This document shows, piece by piece, positions 59,026 to 64,000 of a DNA stretch of 64,000 nt. The stretch's first letter is position 1, and each line of letters begins with the position of its first letter. This stretch comes from Silene conica (lineage: Eukaryota; Streptophyta; Magnoliopsida; Caryophyllales; Caryophyllaceae): positions 74,229,237-74,293,236 of the forward strand of contig CM055316.2 in the NCBI GenBank assembly GCA_029255685.2, in the 5' to 3' direction. The notes below the pieces were generated by a model, which did not search any database, was not told the DNA's origin, and saw only the letters and a program-made list of their open reading frames with translations. A program made the position numbers and the translations under genes.

Positions 59026-62000
59026 TTACATGAAATTTGTGGGCACCCGCGAAACTAGCTGGGCGCCCACTCCCATAGCAATGGCAAAACTAAGGCGAGA
59101 AAAGATAAAAGCAGCGCTCCTTGATCCGGCATCCTGGGACACAGAAAACTTCTGAATCCGCTTGAGCAAGGAAACGACATCTTCCCCTAATTCCCCCAAA
59201 GAAGAGAAGGAGAAAGGCAAGAAGCCATAACCATGCCCCACGCACAAGTCCCTGTACTTGGCGCACTTCCTCCTAGCAGCATCAACCACCACCCCTCCTG
59301 GCACAAAATCAGCCATGCCCGACTGAGTCAATGGAGAGGACCCAACCAGATCCACACAAACGTCGCGCCCCCGGTCCCAAGAATAGAGCAGCAAATCAGC
59401 AGGCCGCAAAGGTCCACCCGCACCATCGAGCAACCCAATATCCACCTCACGACCAGTAGAGATCCCCGAGCGGTAGCAAATATCCAAAAGAGTATCACGA
59501 ACAAGGTTATGCCGATGTTTGACACCAACAGCACTAACGCAGGAGACAGCGTGATCCCGGAAGATATCGCCATCAAAAACCCGGGAGCAAGCCGAACAAG
59601 GCAAAGACACTGGAAACAGCGGAACACCCAAACGATAGCTGAGCACGCACGGTAAGTCCTACTGTTCATAGTCTACCCCAAACCGGAAATAGGAACCACA
59701 CGCAACCAATCAGATGAGTGACCTCCCTGCTGGGACTTCCAAAGTGCAACCTGACGAGGAGTCAACGAGTAAACCGACTCCGCCGAAGCAACAACCCTCG
59801 TGAAATAAACATCTGCCAATTTCTTCATAAGTTTGGTGGCAGCGATCTCAGAAGGGTTGCGCAGAAAATCAGATCCCGTAACTGTAGCAAAAGCACCCAG
59901 AGCTGACTGAAAAGAAGGTCCGGGGTCATGGACACCCGAAATCTGAAGAAGCCGATTCTGCAGATCCACAGACTGCAACCGAGAAGCCAGGAAAGCGTAG
60001 TGCAGGACGTCACTGACAGCGTACACACCAAGCCCACCAAAGGAAAAGGGAAGTGTGGCAACCCGCCACTGCCAGTCACCAAAACCTGGTCCAGAAGCGG
60101 TGACGATACGTTCTAGATGAGAACGCAAAGCCGCGTCAAAAATAGGCGCAGCGGAGCCGAACGCATCAGGGGAACAAGTACGCAAACCGAAGTAAAGCTT
60201 CGAAATACCGGTACAGGCCCGGAGCAAAAGAAGCTCACACTGTGGGTCATCAATCAGAGAGACGGAGTCCATGAGCCCAATAGTCCGAGCCACTCTCCCC
60301 ATCACAACCTCACTGCGAAAGTCTGGGCACACACTCACCGGACCACCAAGAACCTGGACACCACGAAGAGGACGAGCAATATCAGAAAGAAAAACACCCA
60401 AAACCCGACTACGGGGGTCTTCAGACGGCCAGAAAACCTCGGTCTTGCCAATATTAAGATGGAGACCCGATCGCGGCCCATCCTCCATAATCATCTGGAA
60501 AACCTGCCCCACAACCACGGTATCCCCGACAATAGTGCCATCATCCAAATACCAAGCCTGCAAACTCAAGTCGAAAGAGTCACGAATCTTACAAGCCAAA
60601 GGATGTAAAACCAGCGAAAAGAGCAAGGGGCCTAAAGGATCACCCTGCTGAACACCCTGGCAGGACCACAAGCTATGCTCCCCATAATACAAACGAGCGG
60701 GCCGGGAATAGCAAAACTCCACCCAACAAGAAAGAGCGGGGCACTGACGACGCACCTCCCCCAACATCACCTCCCTATCAACCATGTTAAAAGCGTTCTG
60801 GAAATCAACCAACAGCATAGAAAGACCGACCTCATCACCCCGACTCTCAACCAACCGGTTCAAGGCATGCAGGATAGCCTCTCCCCCACCAGAAACACCA
60901 ACCCCAAACTCAAGTCCATCAAAATAACCACTCAAAGATGGACCAACCAAAAAGGCACCAACCTTGGAAACAAGGCGCCTCCAGATCGTGCCCACGGCAA
61001 TAGGACGGATACCACCACCCGGCTTAACAAGCGGGGTCAGCGACGCACTTGCAATATACTCACCAAGAACCAGCGGACATCGTCCCTCAAGAAAGAGATT
61101 AACCACTCCAGAAATAGAAGCCAACAACTCATCGGAAACGGCAGCCGCAGAACCACTCAAACAATCAAGAAGATGTTGAGCGCGTAAACCATCCCGCCCA
61201 TAAGAAGTACCACGCGGGAACCCCTGAATCATACCCTGGATAACGGAGATGGAAGCAACAAGAGGAGGATTACCTGCAGACCGAGAAGGCAAAATAGGCG
61301 AAGGGACAATGGGGTGCTTATCCGCCAAAGCCGCTAGAGTAGCTGTACTGTACGGGGCAACTCCAGAAGATGATAGGACGCGAACAGCTGCAGTGTAATG
61401 ACCATCACAAATCTTCCTACGACACTGCTTAACATTAGCCTCACCCAAGTCAAGCGCCTCATCAAACCGAAAAGAGGGAGGAGACGCAGCTAAGGTATCC
61501 CGGAGAACCTGCAACATACCACCAGGCACACCCCAAGAACAAATAGCGCGAGAAATGCTCTCCTCCTGCCGCTGACGCCGGATAGCAGCACGACACTCAC
61601 GACTACTCCTCGGAGAAAAGGTCTTGAGGATGCAAAGGGGTAAAACAAGCAAGGCAACCCAAGATGAGAGATCCGAAGGAGAACGGATCACAGCATCTAG
61701 GGCCCCTTTAAGAACCCGCGAAAAACCCAAACGACAACGAGGCGGGATAGATTTCACTGTTCTCAAGCCCTTAGACAACAACCGATCAAGAGAAGTAACA
61801 GAGAATCCACCCCCAACCACATGATCAGCACCATCAGAAAGCAATGGCGAGTCAGGATCAGACGGCCTAGGAAAATCGTAAAGAACGAAAGAGACAACAC
61901 CATCACCCGAATCTGGTGCCTCAATAACGGATCCATCCCCATGCAGGCAACGCTTACTATGAGCATGAGTCCTCGTACAAACCCCACATAACCAAATACC

Positions 62001-62201
62001 CATACGACTAAAGGTAGTCTCAGCCTCGACAAAAATAGATAAAGAAGTAAGAGATTGTCGAGTAATAACCTGAGCATCGCCATTACAGTGTCGATCACGC
62101 AGATGAGTAAGCATGAGAGCTTTTTTGAGACCATTACCACGACCATCTTGACAACCGGAAAGTCCCACAAAAGGACAATGGTACCGAACCACGTCGGTCA
62201 T
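59026..62201 (-). pseudogene. LINE protein: zinc finger, reverse transcriptase, CCHC finger, restriction-like endonuclease
   Basis: The first frame (62201-59673) has 842 residues. It shows C9 and C17 with H33, H38 (C2H2-like finger), a second Cys/His cluster C72-C75-H79-C85, a conserved GTSYGRDGLRAQHLL (331-345), RT motif A LLVDFQNAFN with D466, GVQQGDPLGP (516-525), the catalytic WYLDDGT with D553 and D554, and motif D with LNIGKTEVFW. It ends at a TAG. The next part is in another frame from 59646: a CCHC-type cluster CSACSRVFDGDIFRDHAVSC, then RHNLVRDTLLD, REVDIGLLD and RPADLLLYSW...VCVDLVG, which I read as a PD-(D/E)XK-like nuclease core. Thus one stop codon and one frameshift separate RT and nuclease; otherwise the frames are clean over about 3.1 kb. 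It looks only slightly decayed. No apurinic-type endonuclease or RNase H is visible. Confidence 0.8.
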
Positions 62202-63156
62202 AACCTCAATGCACCAAAGACCAATCCGTCACCGAGAAGCCCGAAGAAAACAGCCCCACACTTCCCGGAAACCACTGATAACCACCGTTAGGGAACCGGC
62301 AGCAACGAGACTCTCCGGCTAGACCACAACGACACACCAAATACCACAACACGCTGCAACACCACAAACAAAGAAAAGGTAACACGCACCAGACCTGGCG
62401 AGCACCCCCTGAAAACACCTACGCCGACGGAAACGCCGGAGACCCCAGACACGACGAGGGAAACCAACCGCACCCACCAGCACCGTAACCAGCCAAAACC
62501 ACACAGAAATACCGCAATAACCGCAGAAAAAATAAACGAAAATGCCGTTTAAGACAGGAAAACCACCACCACGTTGAAGCGCCGGCAACGTGAGGTCACC
62601 GGCACAGGGAGGTTGTTTACGTCGGCAATGTGAGGTTGCCGCCGGCGATGATGGTTACAGAAGCAACGAACAGAAAAACGCGACGGAGAAAGACGAGAAT
62701 TACCTAAAACCTACAACGACGATCACCACAACCCACGTCGGTGTCAGGCGACGGCAATAAGGCCACCGACGACGACTGGGCACCGCTGGGTGAAGAGAGC
62801 CGGTGACGGCAGCAAGCGGCAGGAACCCTGAACAATTCGCACTCTCACGCCGCTCATCTCTCTAAAACCACCTGAAACCGCCTACGACGACCACCGCAAC
62901 CCACGTCGGTGTTAGTTGCCGGCAATAAGGCCACCGGCGACGACTGGAGACCGCTGGGTGAAGAGACGCGGTGACGGCAGCAAACCCACGAACCAACCCT
63001 AAAACACCGCCGTTGAACTCGCCGGGGACAGGTGGTTCCGATGTGATGACCGCCGGCGACAACCAGGCACTGTAGAGGTGGGTACTGGTGGCGGCAGGCA
63101 ACCACGAGCCCTAATCGCAAAATCGCTGTTCACTCTCCTCTCCTCTCTCGCTCAAC
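62202..63156 (-). repeat. LINE 5' region with 168-bp tandem monomers
   Basis: On the plus strand ACCCACGTCGGTGT starts at 62731 and recurs at 62899, an offset of 168 bases. The copies share CGGCAATAAGGCCACCG, CCGCTGGGTGAAGAGA and GGTGACGGCAGCAA. Tandem monomers upstream of the coding frame recall the promoter repeats of other LINEs. Short frames here on both strands are by-products of the high GC content. Confidence 0.75.
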
Positions 63157-63162
63157 GTATAA

Positions 63163-63243
<81 letters not shown>
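63163..63243. repeat. (TTA)n microsatellite at the 5' side of the LINE
   Basis: About 27 uninterrupted TTA units lie just outside the LINE 5' end. Confidence 0.95.
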
Positions 63244-63689
63244 GAATACGTCCTAACTATTAATTTTGGGGGCTATAATAAGTCGTCGACGTTTTGTAAC
63301 AAATCGTCGACGTTTTTCATAAAAATTACATTGCTTGCTTTTACTCTACATCTCTCTAACTTATCTCTCCTCTAAACTCTCCAAACAAAACAAACAACAC
63401 TTCAAAAAAACTCGATTTTCTCACAACGATTCAATGTCAACCAACCAACAATCAACATCAAACGCTAACAACGATTCATCGGTAATTAAGTGACTAACAA
63501 TCTATTTTCATTTGAATCAAACTAGTATTTATTGAATTACATGTTCAAACCATTTAGTTCATATGAATCGAATTACATGTTAATTAGTCTTCATAGAATT
63601 AGTATTGAATTGAACACGACACGAGACGCCACATAGCCATCGAAATTTTGCTTGAACACGACACGACGACACTTCCCCATAGCCATCGA
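63244..63689. other. Spacer
   Basis: Two near-identical pieces (GTCGTCGACGTTTTGTAAC and AATCGTCGACGTTTTTCAT) lie at 63280-63320. ACACGACA...ACATAGCCATCGAAATTTT is duplicated near 63615-63690. No gene is visible; a gene or repeat may begin beyond the window. Confidence 0.4.
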
Positions 63690-64000
63690 AATTTTACGTC
63701 CATAATGGGAGAGGGACGTGAAATCTCAACATCCATAATGGAGAGGGACGTGAACATTCAACGTCCCCCATGGATGGACATGTTGATTTCACAAGTCCAT
63801 ATTGGACAGGGATGTTGAGTTTACACGTCCACCATGGACTGGACGTTGATATCAACGTCCATGACGTTGATATCAACGTCCATCATGGACGTGGATGTCA
63901 ACTATTCACGTCCTCTGTGGACATGGACGTGTATTGTTCACGCCCTCTTTAGGTTCAGATGTGCACTATTCACGTCCAACATGGTGTTGGACGTGAATCT
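63690..64000. repeat. Minisatellite rich in inverted CACGTCCA/TGGACGTG motifs (continues past the window)
   Basis: Degenerate units of about 35-45 bases contain CACGTCCAYCATGGACGTG-type palindromes with spacers such as TTGATATCAACGTCCAT. About eight units are seen. Units face both ways because the core is palindromic. Confidence 0.75.

Larger units (their letters stand above)
58961..63156 (-). mobile_element. Non-LTR retrotransposon (LINE) with restriction-like endonuclease architecture
   Basis: This 4.2-kb minus-strand element has a GC-rich 5' region with tandem repeats (about 62202-63156), a long frame with an N-terminal zinc finger and RT (62201-59673), a C-terminal CCHC finger plus endonuclease-like domain (59646-59026), and a poly(A) tail (58987-58961). 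The order zinc finger, RT, CCHC, PD-(D/E)XK-like nuclease is that of the early-branching R2/R4-type LINEs, not of the L1 or RTE LINEs usual in flowering plants. (TAA)n tracts lie at both ends. Base composition is far more GC-rich than the surroundings. Confidence 0.8.

Noticed and set aside
60117-61187. Long open frames on the plus strand opposite the LINE
   Set aside because: They are antisense shadows of the GC-rich RT frame and have no family features.
62206-63120. Several minus-strand frames in the LINE 5' region
   Set aside because: Compositional by-products of GC-rich tandem monomers; arginine- and valine-rich with no domains.

Overview
The window is nuclear DNA of a flowering plant. 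The evidence is plant-type U6 snRNA genes (USE plus TATA promoter), spliced genes with short exons and long AT-rich introns, a plant ethylene receptor, a plant ARP9 gene, and abundant Stowaway, hAT, Mutator, Helitron, Ty3/gypsy and copia sequences. A eudicot is clear. The repeat style suggests Caryophyllales, but that is only an impression. No organelle or bacterial sequence was seen.

Layout. 1-3.8 kb: a U6 snRNA cluster (one copy cut by the window edge, one complete copy with promoter, one decayed copy), with a copia fossil between copies. 4.5-17.7 kb: two divergently oriented paralogs of the HR-like lesion-inducing (HRLI) membrane-protein family, with identical five-exon structure and 157 residues each. 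A 0.9-kb TIR element and a large Ty3/gypsy LTR fossil lie between them. 18.7-19.9 kb: a nest of non-autonomous DNA transposons with exact target duplications. 20.4-29.4 kb: a 20-exon ARP9 gene (594 aa), including one GC-AG intron. 29.95-30.68 kb: an intronless peroxisomal enoyl-CoA isomerase on the opposite strand, convergent with ARP9. 32-39 kb: MITEs, a 2.5-kb hAT-like element carrying a minisatellite-bearing Tourist-like element, and a SINE. 39.5-42.3 kb: an ETR2-type subfamily II ethylene receptor (760 aa) whose receiver domain has lost the phospho-acceptor Asp. 44-50.5 kb: AT-rich DNA with Helitrons, one inserted in another. 51.2-58.1 kb: a 6.5-kb Mutator-like element (MULE) with a perfect 9-bp target duplication. 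It carries a broken transposase and an apparently intact plant-mobile-domain (PMD) gene, and it sits inside an older MITE. 59.0-63.2 kb: a non-LTR retrotransposon whose RT is followed by a CCHC finger and a restriction-like endonuclease region, flanked on both sides by (TAA)n. 63.7-64.0 kb: a minisatellite rich in inverted repeats.

The ordinary host genes are two HRLI genes, ARP9, the enoyl-CoA isomerase, ETR2 and the U6 genes. HRLI, ARP9 and isomerase neighbours recall two Arabidopsis neighbourhoods (HRLI-ARP9 on chromosome 5, HRLI-isomerase on chromosome 4), so this looks like an old conserved gene block stretched by repeats. The most unusual items are the (TAA)n-flanked restriction-endonuclease-type LINE, the MULE that keeps an open PMD gene beside a dead transposase, the Asp-to-Glu receiver of the ethylene receptor, and the nested transposons whose insertion order can be read from exact target duplications.

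All exon coordinates were derived by eye from GT/AG signals, reading-frame continuity and family knowledge. No alignment or database search was run.
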